Shown here: piece by piece, positions 43,589 through 56,770 of the stretch
Layout of the letters: each line of letters starts with the position of its first letter
Numbering within the stretch: position 1 is the first letter of the stretch
From: Austropuccinia psidii
Taxonomy: Eukaryota > Basidiomycota > Pucciniomycetes > Pucciniales > Sphaerophragmiaceae
Length of the DNA: 64,000 nucleotides
Direction of reading: 5' to 3'
NCBI GenBank assembly: GCA_023105745.1
Contig: JALGQZ010000011.1
Span: 16,929,475-16,993,474, forward strand
The notes under the pieces: generated by a model
What the model saw: the letters and a program-made list of their open reading frames with translations, nothing else
What the model was told of the DNA's origin: nothing
Database searches by the model: none
Made by a program: the position numbers and the translations under genes

Positions 43589-45328
43589 TTTAAGGTGTGG
43601 ATATGGCACTTTGATCAAAGATATGGTAGTCTTCCTGTCCTCAAAATTTTAATTGGGTAAGTTTAAGTAAAGATAATAATTTTTTAGAGTTTGAAAATAG
43701 AAACACCAAGCTTATTTCTTTTTATCTTTATCAGTATAATAAAATAATATTATGAATATTTATTGCTTCACCAACAATAAAAATTTATCCAAAAATACTC
43801 TACAAGAGATATTTATGGCTACAAACCAAAATTCTCCAAGATCAATTTCAATCAGAATTGATTGAGAAAAGAACAACAAGAAATTTTTATAAAAAAGTAA
43901 TCCCTGAAATAAATATTAAATATAAAACACACCTAAAAGTGACCAGAGTGTATTTAGAAACACAATTACAAATCTTAAAGTGACAAAAAATGCTTTAATT
44001 CAATTTTGGGGTGGTTCAAGGGTAAAAATGAATATAATTCTTTTTTAATTCAGTTGAAAATCTGATTATAATTTAAGAATATTGGTTGGAATTTTTGATT
44101 TATTCCTTTAACAATTCTTAAACTGATTATGAAATTAAAATATTCTAACATCGAACTAAAAGATGGGTAAAAAAAGAAACTATTTTATAGCCACCAATTT
44201 TTTTCCTCAAAAATTGAGAACTGCTTTTTCCAGCTTTCAGAAACATAATTGAAACACAAAATCTAATTATAGAATCATTGAGCCCTATTTTGAGCTAAAA
44301 AGGGAGGGGTTTAGAAATTTTAGTCTTACAAAACAGCTATTATTATAGTAATAGTTGGTTCTGGGCCTCCAAAAAATTTCAGAATGTGTGTAAACACCCT
44401 TTGAAGCAGGTTAGACTTCTTTGTTGAGGTTTTTTCAGCTCAAGAGTTGTTTCACTTTCTTGAAAACAGTTAAAGCTAAACCTTTTGGTAGTAAAGCTTT
44501 ATCGTCCTTTGAATTAAAGACCCTGTGACTCAATTACAGGCCAAACTTTATGAACATTTGCATGAATTTTAACATCCCACACCTGTCAGAAAGGCACTTG
44601 GGTAATTCTGGAACCCTTGGAGTCAATATTCCTTTTCCCCAAAAAACTTGATTTTTCCAATTTTACCTTTTAATTCCTCTACATTTCTTATACTTAAATT
44701 CTTATATGTGTAAATTTAATTCTAAAATTACACTCCACAAATTAAATTACTAATTACTAATATTTTAATTTAATTTCACTTATATAATACATTTTCACCT
44801 TTTAAAATTTCAATTTAAAATAATTCAATTCCTTGTATCTTCTAGCCTACACACCACACCTCAATTGCAACACCACATGTGGTGTAAATTAAGTTAATGT
44901 TTTGAGGATTTTCAAATTTTCATAAAGGAAATACTTCAAGCTTAATTCAAGGTTATTTATATTTGTGTTACAGAAAATCCATCCAGAGTTGAACCAATTT
45001 GAACTTTCATGGGGAATCCAAGGGTGAAATTAAGTTCATAAGCTGCTTTATTGCACAAAACTTTTTAATAAAGTTATCAATGTTTTTCCAAAAATAATTT
45101 TACTTTTAACATTTTTTCTGAAAATTTATCTTCAATTGAATCTTTGAATGAAATTGGCATTCTCACAATTTTGTTAATTTTTATGATTTTTTACAAAATT
45201 ATAATTTTTTATTTTCTTTTATTAACAATCCAGATTAACATTTTTTACAAATTAATTTAATTACTCAATAATCACTTCTATGCTAATTTTTGTTCTTTTG
45301 CTTAAATAAGAATAGCCCTATGGCTCAA
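43589..45328 (-). mobile_element. Decayed Gy-A-type solo LTR
   Basis: Collinear with the Gy-A LTR: AAGGTGTGGATATGG at the start, CAACAATAAAAATTTATCC, CTACAAGAGATATTTA, GACCAGAGTG, TTTTGGGGTGGTTCAAGGG, TGTGACTCAATTACAGGCC, and CTATGGCTCA at the end. Possible imperfect target duplication GAATT/GATTT. The C-run of the young LTRs is only four C here. Same orientation as Gy-A. No internal sequence follows on either side. Confidence 0.82.
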
Positions 45329-48141
45329 AGATTTACTCCTTTAAATTCGCTCATATTGATCTTCTTGCCTTATTTTCAATTTATTAAAGAAAAAATTTCC
45401 TTTCAGGATTTCTGTTACTAAGCTTTTGAGTCTAGATTTGCCTTTGGGGGACATGTTCTGAGAAAATTCTCTCTATTTGAGAAGATTCTTGATAAAAGAA
45501 GATTCCTGAATGATGCATGGTCCATTATATTTCCACTATTTTGACTATCATGCTCAGGGTTTCTTATTTTAAGGGCCCAAGTGTATTTTTTAGCACATTT
45601 CCTGGAATGGAGTCTAAAAGCATAGTCCAAATTGTTTTAATTTATCCTTTTTGCTTGTATTTTTTTGTTGTAAAGATTCTCCCAAGATCTGTTACAGTAA
45701 ATCTAAACCTGAATTCAAGTCATATTTCATCTTTATGTGTTAAAAACATACCCTTAATACCTTGATACATTGTAAAATTTCTCCCAAAGGGCCTTGAGAG
45801 CTGAAAATTTACCTTTAGAGGAGGGTTGAAGGACAATTACTTTAGAAAGCAATTTAATTGAAGAAAAGGAGTAAATGAGTAAAAAAGGATGGGTAATGTA
45901 GTATTAACTGCTTACGATGTAGTTTTAGGGGGAAATTTCCAAAAAACGTAAGTTTGAAAAATGAAAAATAAGTAATGTTAGAAAATAATAATAAATAAAA
46001 TTCTGGGTTTTTCAGGGAATCAAGTTTATCATTGTTTATTGCATCAATTTTTAATAAAAATGGAAAAAAGGGCCTCTTTATTTTGTCAAAACTAAACTTA
46101 TGTGAACCCATGATATTTTCTTAAATTCACAGAAGGGGTCTTAAGTTTACTTACCAATCCCCATAAAATATAGCTTTCAATAAATTTCTACATTAATTTC
46201 AGTTAAGCTCTTTTAGCAAGATACTAATTTTATCATACCAAAAAGAAAGGAAAATAGTTATTTTTATAGTATTGAATTTATTATTATCATTTTATATCAA
46301 GTTAGAAGAAGAAAAAAAATGAACATAAGAAAATATTATAATTAGATATCAAGCGGAAAATCAATAATATTATTTATTAATTGAATTAATTATTAACATT
46401 ATTTTTTTCAATTTAAGATCAATTCAAGATCAAAGATAAATTTCTGAAAGAAACTCATAAAATGTTTGAAAAATTCATTTTTTTTATCAATTGAATTAAG
46501 TTTTTTCAGAATGAATGGTCTTTATTTTTTACTCAAGAAAAGTGATCACATAATTAAAGTAATTCAAAATAAATCAAAAAAAATCCTTTATACTTCAATT
46601 TGAGCTTTTAATTAATTTACCCATTTAATATAAGAGAATATTGTACAACATGTTGTAATAATGATTTGATGAATGAGCTTTTTGTGAGTCTTGAAAACTT
46701 TGGTTTCTGTCAGGTTTTGGATCAAATCTATATATATATATATATGTAAAGTTCCTAAAAAAAATCAATAATACTAATATTATTTTTAATAATCAAAGTA
46801 GCTTGAATTTACCTTTATTGTTTTTTTGACTTTTGTTTTGAAGAAAATTTCATAGTTTTCTCTTAAAAATTAAAAAAAAGAACTTCAATAATTAATGTCA
46901 ATTTATAATTATTTACTTTATTCCAAATTCCTTCTCTTTGATATTTAACTTTTCTGATAATAAAGAAATATAAGTTCTAAAAATTTGTGATTTAAGAGAA
47001 AAAATATTTTGAATATCTTATCTTTTGGAATGTTTTTTTTAAGATCTCAGATAAATTAGAGAATAAAATCAAAATTAATCATTCCAAATTTTAAGATTTA
47101 ATAATGCTTTTCTCATTTGTTTCATTTTTCAAGCTCAAATTTTCAATTAAGTTTACCATCATTTGAATAATTATATTAATATTACTTAATAAATATTAAA
47201 ACATCAAAAAAGATTTTTTGTAGATTGAACGTAGAAAGCTCAAATTGCTGTTTAATATAGGTAAAATAAATTTTCCCTATAAGCTTTATGGAACTTTTGG
47301 GCTTCCTCTCATAGGTGATGAATTTCCTCTAACAAAGACTTACATATGTAATTGAATTTTTTTTCAAGTTTTTAGATACTAAATATTTTAGAAAAGAATT
47401 ATATGTTCTCTGCTTAATTAATACTTTGTATTTGAAGTAATCTTTGGATAAAAATCAATATAGTCATCTTCAATTAAATTTTTGAATTTCTTATTTGAAT
47501 CACATATTTCTTAGAATAAGTCACATCATTCCCTAAAAAATATCATATTCTAACCCCTGATAGAAATCGAAATCCATTATTGATATTGGATTAAAATTAG
47601 AGATACTAAGAGCCAATAACTAAGCTCAGAGATTAAAATTGTAAAAGTCTTTTATGGGTATTATTTTAAAGTCCAGGGTTTCAATTTTTCAAAATATTTA
47701 TTTCTCCATATATGAAGTATGTCTTAATAACCATCTGATTCAGATAAAGATTTCAGTTTTATTTATTTCTACATTACCCCTCTACCTTTAAAAACCAATA
47801 AGCCTTTTTTGAGATCCAAAAAATTGGCTTGAAACATCCTGTTTTAAGAAACAAGATAAAATAAAAATAATTAATAACTTGATTCTTATTCATTAAATCA
47901 AATAATATACATTCCATTTTTTATATGAAATATATGGACTTGGAAAACAAAGTGAATCATCAAAGAAGTGACATTTCCCCTTTTTTCAATTTTCTCATAT
48001 TTTAAAACAAAATTGTTAGTAATTTAGAAAATGAAGTTTCTCTACATTTTACATTACAATTACATTGATCCTATTAAGATCTCAATTTATAATCCTTATT
48101 AAATTCTAAAGCATTTGTGATCAAATTATCATCAGTAATTC
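45329..48141. other. AT-rich DNA, no gene recognised
   Basis: The frames 45418-45630, 45517-45765 and 45854-46111 overlap on opposite strands without domains. A short (TA)n run is at 46731-46745. Nothing else was recognised. Confidence 0.5.
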
Positions 48142-50395
48142 TGTGGTATTTCATTCCATTTATTGCCATACTGAAGCTCAACTTTTGGCTTGAATTCCAA
48201 ATTTAGGAAAAAAAGATTATTTAAATTTAAACTCAAAAAATCAAAAAATTAACTCTACACATCAATTTATCCCCAGCGAAATATTCACTTAACTACACAT
48301 CTCAAGAAGGAAAGGATATAAAAACGGTTCTTTGGAAGAAATATCAAGCTATCAGGAAAGCTAGTAGAACAGCCAGTTATTATTAATTCATGAAGATAAT
48401 TAAAAGAATAAATAGCCATAAGTACAATTCCCAACCAGCTCTTAATGAATAGTAGCTTGAAATATTATGAAAATAATTAGACCACATGAAATTTGTCTTC
48501 ATATATAAGGTATGGATTTAGAAAAGAAGGCCCTCTCTCTTATTTATTAAGGCTAATATCTAAAGCTAAAGGCTTGAAAAGTCAAGTATCAAGCCACAGT
48601 GGAAACGGTATCAATGGTTAGTTTGTCGCTGGAAAGGAATTATTTGGACAATAAAAATTATAAACCTAATCCACAAGTCTACCCTGAGAGATGTACAGTG
48701 AATGAATAGAAGATCATAAAATAAGATAATCACTATCATGTAGCTTTGAGCAATCTCTTGAGAGGAATGATCAAATTTAGATACAAAGCAATTAATTTCA
48801 GCAATCTTATTTCCACTCAAACTCCATCAAAAATGATAAACCATCCCATTAAAGCTCAAAATCTCAACAATTACCCATAAAATCAAGGAATTGATAGCCT
48901 AATTCCATTCTCAGGTACACTATTTATACAGACAAGACCCTGAATGCATTGAAAATCCTCCACACTTTCAGAATTTAACAGCTGAATTATGTTATGAAAT
49001 AAAATTTGCCACATTACTTGAAACAGAATCTGTAAATCTGAATCTCATCTTACCTTTTACCTCAATCAATAAATATATCAATCTGCCTCTTCAAGCAAAC
49101 ATCACTTCACCTCAGTTTACAGCTGAAGGAGAAATATGAATCCTCAAAGTGTGAATTAAATAAGAATACATCTCAAGAAAATACATAAGCTGAGCTTCCA
49201 AACCTAAAAAATCCTTTATGCAAGTAAAATAAAAAAAGAAAAGATCAGAGAGACCCATCTTGAGCTGGCTCATGTGAGAAATGAAACACTGGAAGAAAAA
49301 AAATATTCACCTAAAATTGTATCATAAGAAAAATAGAATGCTGAGAAAATAATAAGTTTCCCCATTAAAAACAAGATTGATTTACATGTGAAATTAAAAT
49401 TCAATATAATATTACCACCAAATCACCAAAAGCATATAATGTGAGAAAGCTAAGGCTTTGTAGGATCAATATCCTAACCAAATCTTAAAGAACCTAACAT
49501 GTGCAAGAAAATTTCTCAGCAAAAATCAAGTTTCATGATGAAATCAAGGAATTGAAGCAGAAGAAAACAGTTCCCATGGAGATCCCCCTGGGTTCTCAGA
49601 AGAAATAACCTGAGGGGTTTTATCCTCAAATTTCATTATTTCCTCCATGAAAATTAGTCTCCAAGAAGTGGTATAATTCGTCCCTTTTCTCAAAGGTAAT
49701 TCAGTATATTATGAGGATCTTATTTACCAGTAGCTAATCTCAGTAGAAGCTTAAGATTGAAGAAAATTCCTTTATTTATCAAAAAATCATGTGTTATAGA
49801 TGTTTATTATCTCACTTTTATCCAAAACACAGTTTCAAATCTGTTATTATTTTTATTCAATATATATTATTGACCTTATTTTGCACCACCAAAGCCCCAG
49901 AGATTGAAAGTAAAATCAAACCTTTTACCAATATTATCTATATATTCTACTATTATTTTACCTTATCAAAAAAATAATTAAACATGCAAAGACTTGAAAA
50001 TTATTCCAGATTTCTCAATTATTTATCACCAAGAGAAAATCACTCACCCAGATTTACCAAGAAAATATCTGAACCAGCTAAGTATCCTCTTTAAATTTCC
50101 AAATTAACTGCATTAATTACCTTTATATTGTTCTATTACTTACTTAATAGACCTAATTATATAATAATTAACTGTAATTATTTGGTAAAAAGATACTTAC
50201 TCAATTATATTCTGTTTTTTTCCTCCAAGGAAGGTTTTTTGCATTATTTTAGAATATTTTGGCAATAAAACTTGTTGCAATTGTCACTGAATATATCTTG
50301 TCACCAAGGGCAACATGATTTATTAGCAGCTCAAAGCTGTGATTTCCTCCTCAAGGTACTGCCTCATATTAATCCCAAAGAAGAGAGGTACCCAA
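48142..50395 (+). mobile_element. Decayed LTR-D copy
   Basis: Starts TGTGGTATTTCATTCCAT (LTR-D: TGTGGTATTCCATACC). It shares AGTTCCCATGGAGA-CCCCCTGGG near 49569, CCTCCATGAAAATTA near 49643, AGTAGCTAATCTCAGT near 49730, and CTCAAGGTACTGCCTCATAT near the end. Length is about 2.25 kb. Terminal CCACA has decayed and no target duplication is clear. The TATA-like box is destroyed. The frames 48611-48820 and 49789-49977 fall inside and are not genes. Confidence 0.75.
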
Positions 50396-52783
50396 AATAA
50401 CTTATGGCCTCTTTCTCAGGTATTTTTGGATATTTATTCTCATAATACTCATATCAAACTGGAGTCAATATAAGATATATCAATATTATGTTTACAAAAC
50501 AAAAACCTCAATGTGATGGTGGTTGGTGTGATATATGAGGATGATTCATTCCTCTATTTGAACTCATAGGAATTAAATGCCACACCTTTATAGGGGGGAG
50601 TCGGTTTCAGGCTTTTTCCTATAGAATGGCTAGGTTGAACCCCATTTTGTGACATATTTTTTGAAACACTTTCATTTTACTTAAGCCAGTCATGAACAGA
50701 TGATGTTGACAATAAATAAATTCAATTTTCTATTTAAAGGGGTAAAAATAATGAAAAAAAAAATTGAAAGAGTTAGATAATCAGAATTTAAGGTTACCGT
50801 TTGAGTGCTGAGCCAGTTCTATTATAAAATCAAGAAGGATTTTCTTCACTTTGGGGAGTTTTTTGATTTTCTCACAAAATAATGAAAACAGTGAAGTCAC
50901 TATGAAAGCATTCAATCTTGGAGGCACATTTACACTTGATGAAAATACACCATCATCAAAATAGTCAATTTTAAGAGGGGAATTGGAAAAGTCAAATTCT
51001 TATGGTGTATATAAGCTTCATTCTTCATAATTCTTTTTTTTGAGTACTTAGGTAATTATGAATTCAGCTCAGCTCTATCTGAGCCAGGATATTTATTGTT
51101 GATGTTTTAATTAAATTACTTGATTTTTCTCTTTACTGCTAAAATCATTGAATAATTCCCCAATACAGCCTGCATGTAGGGCTATTTCAAATATTGTCAT
51201 TTCCAATTTATTTAGGTTTTTTTCTTTGAAATTGGCAATATTTAGCCAATATTTAATGGGAGGTTTTTGAATATTAACTAGAAAAACACTTTCAGTAAAG
51301 TCAGTATAAGGAGAATAAATTGAAATAATTGAAAAATAGGAAATACCTTTTCTTTCCATATTAAAAGTGTTATGGCTATTATACTAATGTTTGATTTGCT
51401 TTACTATAGTTTTGGTATTCTCCTTGGAATAGTTTCATTGAGGTGCCATTAGTAGGGCTTTGATTCTTATATCTTTGAGTGAATATATCAAAGATATTTT
51501 AGTTCCGCAATAAGCTGAATTTGAGAAAAGAAATTGTCCAAATTTTTTCCTTAAAATCACATTATTCCTCATTTAAGACCTTAAGACCCTTCCATTTCAT
51601 AGATTTATATCTTAAATAAGAATTTATGACAGAAACTCTTTGATAGACTTTACCAAGTTCCTTCCAAATGTTTTGAAATGTGGGGAATATTTCTTGTGAG
51701 GTTTTACTATGAAAAGAATAAGTAAAGAATACTAATATCTACCTTATTTAACTCCTTATTCATATATTAATAGAAAATAATAAGATAATAATTATTACAA
51801 TAATGAGAGATACTGTAATTTTTGTGTAAGAACTTTAGTATCATCTTTTCAAAACCACTCAAAAAACTATCTAAACATAAGTAACTATAATAAAAAATTA
51901 CATAAATCAAAATATAATTGATATATTATAATCAGATTATTATTGATAAAAACAACTTATAACTCCAATGAAATTTTTTTTCAGTCATAAAATAACTATT
52001 AATTACTGAAATATCCATAAAATGAATCCTATTAATAATATAAATACCATTCATATTATATAAAATGAAATCATGATACTTTTTGAGAGACAAACTTAAT
52101 TCAAATACTCAAGATAGGGGTTTTGAATTATTTTGTTCCTCAGCTATCAAAAACTTTACTAAGCTTTAGCTCAAATAATAATTACTAGTATATACACTAT
52201 TCTTACTACTTTACATGGATTTGATATTTAGAGGAATTTTACAAAAATTTATATCAATATTAAGAGATTCACTAGAAGATTGGTTAACTCAAAAAGTAAG
52301 AAAATCAAATAATTGATAAAGCTTTTAGCTATAATAATTTAATATTTATTTTATGTTTTTGAATCTCAGTGGAAAGCTGTAGAAGGAGCCTTTTTACAGT
52401 TAGGATCTTTATACCTAATTCCCAGAGTGATAAGAGTAGCTGTGCATTAATTTTTTCCACTTTAATCAACCAATTGTTTGAATTTTAATAATTATTATGT
52501 CAATATTAATCCATCTCATCTGATCATTTCCTCATTCTTTTAAGGCTCTTACCATAGCTTTTAATTGATTCCCTCATTTTTCATTTAAAATCATTATGTT
52601 AAATATTCTTGCAGCTATAGTGCTCAAGTAATAGCTCTAATCAATATTAACTACCTAGAAGCTGGAAATTATAAATCATGGTCATTTTGTTCCTTAGCCT
52701 TTATAATGAAAAACTGTTTATTTTTACACACAATAATATATATATTAGTGGATATAAATCTTTTGGCATTTTCTCACCAATAT
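50396..52783. other. AT-rich DNA, no gene recognised
   Basis: Only short frames without domains (for example 51111-51359). No similarity to the LTR families was noticed. Confidence 0.5.
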
Positions 52784-53605
52784 TTTAAGTTGTGGATATG
52801 AAAGTTTGATCAAAATTTGTATAAGGTAGATTTCAATTGAAAATAGTAAGATTTATTAGTTCTAAGAGAAAACATAAAAAGATAATTTTTTCAACTTTAT
52901 AAGTATAAAACAATAATATTATACAGATTTATTGTTTTACAAACAATAAAAAAATTTCAAAAAATACTCTACAAGAGATATTTAAGGCTACAAAAGAAAT
53001 TTCTTCAAGAGAAATTTCACTGGTAATCAATTTAGGAAAGAGCTTCAGGGAATTGAGATAAGACAATGTCTGTAAAAGGATTATTAAAGATAAAACACAT
53101 CCAAATGTGATCAGAGTGAATTTAGAAACAAAGTGACAAAGCTAACAGTGATGAAAGATGCTTTAATTCACTTATGGGATGGTTCAAGGGTAAAAATTAC
53201 TATAATGATTCTTCAGGTGGTTAAAAGGGTTCAAATGATATAAAAAGGGTTTTTGTAATATTTTACTGATTTGTTTTCTATTGTTTAAACTAATTATAAA
53301 AGGGAAATATTCTAACATGAAGAGAAAAGTGGGGCAAAGAAGACATTATTTTATAGCCACCAACTTTCTTACTCAATAAGAATAATTTACTCTTTTCAGT
53401 CGTGAAAAACACTCTGAAACTATAAAAGCCAATTATGGAATCATTGAACCCTGGTTTCTGCCATTTTAGACCCTTAAATCAGCCATTTCTATAGTAATAA
53501 CTGGTTTCAAGCCTTCAAAACACATCAGAATGTGTGTAAAAGACATCAAAACTAGTTAAAACTGACATGGTTGGTATAAAAAACCTCATCATCAATTGAT
53601 AAGCT
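52784..53605 (-). mobile_element. Truncated Gy-A-type LTR
   Basis: Starts TTAAGTTGTGGATATG and follows the Gy-A LTR through ACTCTACAAGAGATATTTAAG, GAAGAGAAAAGTGGGGCAAA and CATCATCAATTGA, near the middle of the LTR, then similarity ends. Same orientation as Gy-A. It appears less diverged than the copy at 43589. Confidence 0.8.
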
Positions 53606-53985
53606 TTAAATTTTGACTGACTTTAATGACTTTCTTACCTTCAATGGCATTTAATCCTAATAGGACAGAGGTGAGGTTCCATTTTGCATCCAGGAAATGT
53701 GCAGTAACAGCAAGGAAAGCAGTAACTTTTGGGCTTTTCCAAAAATCTGTGGTAAATTATACCTTGCATTTTTGTGGAAATATTGTACTTTGGAAGTGCT
53801 CTTTACGAAATAAGAATACCTCAGCCAAATGTGAGGTGATTGCTGTGCACCAGACTAGGATGTTCAAGATGTTGGGATTACAAAGCTCCAGGAGTGCTTA
53901 AAAGGATGGGGATTCTGTTATTTAGAGAGGAATATTGGAATCACAAATCAAATATACTATTTCAGTATTCAGAAATTCCAAGGAT
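53606..53985. other. Unassigned stretch with a 91-codon plus-strand frame
   Basis: The frame 53626-53901 (MTFLPSMAFNPNRTEVRF onward, Cys- and Arg-containing) has no recognised domain. It lies between a truncated LTR and a transposase fragment on the other strand and could be antisense to a decayed transposase. Not called as a gene. Confidence 0.35.
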
Positions 53986-53989
53986 AGGA

Positions 53990-54330
53990 GCTAATTAAAA
54001 AGTATTATTTTGGAAGAGAAACTTTGAGTACTGATTTGAATCACTCACCCTCTTGGAAATATGAGGTTGAACAAATTGATCCAAAGTCTGAGTGGATATT
54101 TCTTGGGCCAGTTTTTTTGGATCATTTAAGTGATGAAGGACTTTTAGATGATGGGTCATTGATCTTGTACTTCCAGTTCAATCTTTCTTGATCCTTTTTT
54201 TTGCAATCTTGACTCCCACAGTTCATGAAATTAAATTTAACATAGATTTTTTCCATGTCAGAGAAATAGTTCCATACCCATGATTGCTTGACGGATTGGA
54301 GAGGTTCCATGCTAAAAGTGAGTGAGTTAG
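53990..54330 (-). pseudogene. BED-type zinc finger fragment, probably hAT transposase
   Basis: The minus-strand frame 54310-54122 reads SWVWNYFSDMEKIYVKFNFM then NCGSQDC, followed after a stop, in the next frame, by LHHLNDPKKLAQEISTQTLD and QFVQPHISK. The order Trp-x-Trp-x-x-Phe, Cys-x3-x-Cys, spaced His residues and a TLDQF-type tail is that of BED fingers at the N-terminus of hAT transposases. The catalytic part was not found downstream. The stop after SPSSLK interrupts the finger. Confidence 0.5.
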
Positions 54331-54728
54331 GTTCATTTTCACTTGGGTTTTAAGCTCTGGATAATGGTGCAGTTGAAATAGCATCATCAGAAATAATGTT
54401 TTATTTGATTTTTTTAAAGAATGAAAGATAAAAGACAAGAGTAAAAAAAAGAAAGATTCTTGTTAAGAAGACAATATTTAAAAAAAGAGGAGAGAATGGA
54501 GTTGAGAAGAGGAGGATGAGATGAAAAAATAAATAAAAGATTGGTAATTTGGAATTTGTAAAAAAATAATGGGGGGGGATTATTTTCCTGTGTGTCCCAC
54601 CTGTTCCTGCATTGGGACAGGGTTTGGGGGTCAGGCCTAAGTTGGCAGAGGTGTTGATCCATGTGGTACAGACCAGGACAGGGTACTGGAGTGGTCCAAT
54701 GGCCAAAAAAACCACAGGAAATTGCCTG
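54331..54728. other. No gene recognised
   Basis: Contains overlapping minus-strand frames (54401-54864) made of low-complexity Phe/Leu/Ser sequence and a run of eight G at 54571. No domain was found. It may be the 5' part of the element carrying the BED finger. Confidence 0.4.
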
Positions 54729-54981
54729 ACTGAATACTGCAGTCTATACAGAAATTTACACTCTTAGAGATTTTTTTTTTGCTCAAAATCTTGGTTGATT
54801 GAGGTTTAAGGAATAAGCCAAATGAAAGTTGACAAGTGGTCTTGGCTCCTTGGCAACAAGCCAAATATTGGTTTAAGATAAGACAAGTCTTCTTTACAAG
54901 CAGGCAATTCTGTTTTAGTAATTTTGTTTTGGTTTAGCAATTAGACCAAACAAAGTTGATACACTATATATATATAAATAT
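54729..54981 (+). mobile_element. Truncated right end of a mariner-like element
   Basis: ACTGAATACTGCAGTCTATAC onward matches 63499-63753, the right end of the mariner-like element, up to its terminal repeat (AAGTTGATACACTATATA). The left part and the transposase are absent. Similarity continues past the terminus into A-rich DNA (ttAAAAATTGAATGAAA at about 55063 and 63842). Confidence 0.78.
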
Positions 54982-55186
54982 AAAATTTAAAATAATGCTA
55001 ATTTTTTTGTTTTTAAAAAAAATTAAATTTATAATTAAAGAAAAAAAAGGCAGAAATGGAAAAAAATTAAAAATTGAATGAAAATAAAAATAATAAAAAT
55101 CAAATCAAAAAAAAATTAAATCTAAATTAAAAAAAATCAAAAATTTAAATTGAATGAAAAAAAAAAATTAAATTTAAAATTTAAAA

Positions 55187-55217
<31 letters not shown>

Positions 55218-55354
55218 GTAAGTTAAAATTAAAAAAAAAATATTAAAATTTGAAACCAAAAAAAATAAATAATCAAAAGTTAAATTGAAAATTAAATTAA
55301 AACAAAAATGAATATTTAAAATTTGAAATTTAAAAAAAAAAATTAAACTTAAAT
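54982..55354. repeat. A-rich low-complexity DNA
   Basis: Irregular A-runs broken by T, G and C, running into the ordered 9-bp array. No gene. Confidence 0.7.
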
Positions 55355-56395
55355 TAAAAAAAATAAAAAAAATAAAAAAAATAAAAAAAATAAAAAAAAT
55401 AAAAAAAATAAAAAAAATAAAAAAAATAAAAAAAATAAAAAAAATAAAAAAAATAAAAAAAATAAAAAAAATAAAAAAAATAAAAAAAATAAAAAAAATA
55501 AAAAAAATAAAAAAAATAAAAAAAATAAAAAAAATAAAAAAAATAAAAAAAATAAAAAAAATAAAAAAAATAAAAAAAATAAAAAAAATAAAAAAAATAA
55601 AAAAAATAAAAAAAATAAAAAAAATAAAAAAAATAAAAAAAATAAAAAAAATAAAAAAAATAAAAAAAATAAAAAAAATAAAAAAAATAAAAAAAATAAA
55701 AAAAATAAAAAAAATAAAAAAAATAAAAAAAAATAAAAAAAATAAAAAAAATAAAAAAAATAAAAAAAATAAAAAAAATAAAAAAAATAAAAAAAATAAA
55801 AAAAATAAAAAAAATAAAAAAAATAAAAAAAATAAAAAAAATAAAAAAAATAAAAAAAATAAAAAAAATAAAAAAAATAAAAAAAATAAAAAAAATAAAA
55901 AAAATAAAAAAAATAAAAAAAATAAAAAAAATAAAAAAAATAAAAAAAATAAAAAAAATAAAAAAAATAAAAAAAATAAAAAAAATAAAAAAAATAAAAA
56001 AAATAAAAAAAATAAAAAAAATAAAAAAAATAAAAAAAATAAAAAAAATAAAAAAAATAAAAAAAATAAAAAAAATAAAAAAAATAAAAAAAATAAAAAA
56101 AATAAAAAAAATAAAAAAAATAAAAAAAATAAAAAAAATAAAAAAAATAAAAAAAATAAAAAAAATAAAAAAAATAAAAAAAATAAAAAAAATAAAAAAA
56201 ATAAAAAAAATAAAAAAAATAAAAAAAATAAAAAAAATAAAAAAAATAAAAAAAATAAAAAAAATAAAAAAAATAAAAAAAATAAAAAAAATAAAAAAAA
56301 TAAAAAAAATAAAAAAAATAAAAAAAATAAAAAAAATAAAAAAAATAAAAAAAATAAAAAAAATAAAAAAAATAAAAAAAATAAAAAAAATAAAA
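55355..56395. repeat. Satellite block 1: 9-bp unit TAAAAAAAA
   Basis: About 115 near-perfect tandem copies of T followed by eight A. One copy near 55727 has nine A, which shifts the reading frame and explains why minus-strand translations change from FFI to FFL. The long open frames across it (up to 434 codons of Phe/Leu) are a by-product of the 9-bp period and are not genes. Confidence 0.95.
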
Positions 56396-56480
56396 AAAGA
56401 TAAAAAAGATAAAAAAGATAAAAAATATCAAAAAATATCAAAAAATATCAAAAAATATCATAAAATATCATAAAATATCA
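56396..56480. repeat. Satellite transition zone
   Basis: Three 9-bp units with GATAAAAAA, then four 10-bp units AAAAATATCA and two TAAAATATCA. This is where a T/A 9-mer turns into the 10-mers. Confidence 0.85.
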
Positions 56481-56770
56481 AAAAAGATCAAAAAAGATCA
56501 AAAAAGATCAAAAAAGATCAAAAAAGATCAAAAAAGATCAAAAAAGATCAAAAAAGATCAAAAAAGATCAAAAAAGATCAAAAAAGATCAAAAAAGATCA
56601 AAAAAGATCAAAAAAGATCAAAAAAGATCAAAAAAGATCAAAAAAGATCAAAAAAGATCAAAAAAGATCAAAAAAGATCAAAAAAGATCAAAAAAGATCA
56701 AAAAAGATCAAAAAAGATCAAAAAAGATCAAAAAAGATCAAAAAAGATCAAAAAAGATCAAAAAAGATCA
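56481..56770. repeat. Satellite block 2: 10-bp unit AAAAAGATCA
   Basis: 29 perfect tandem copies. Each has an uninterrupted six-A tract and a GATC. The A-tracts recur every 10 bp, close to the helical repeat. Confidence 0.95.

Noticed and set aside
41728..49890. GGTGGTGCAAAA near 41732 and its complement near 49880 as mariner ends
   Set aside because: Only about 12 bases match and no transposase or second terminal repeat lies in between at a sensible distance.
53626..53901. 91-codon plus-strand frame
   Set aside because: No domain, and probably antisense to decayed transposase sequence; described only as an unassigned stretch.
55137..56441. 434- and 360-codon open frames of repeating Phe-Phe-Leu/Ile/Tyr
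   Set aside because: They are the translation of a 9-bp tandem repeat, open in more than one frame, without any non-repeat conserved part.
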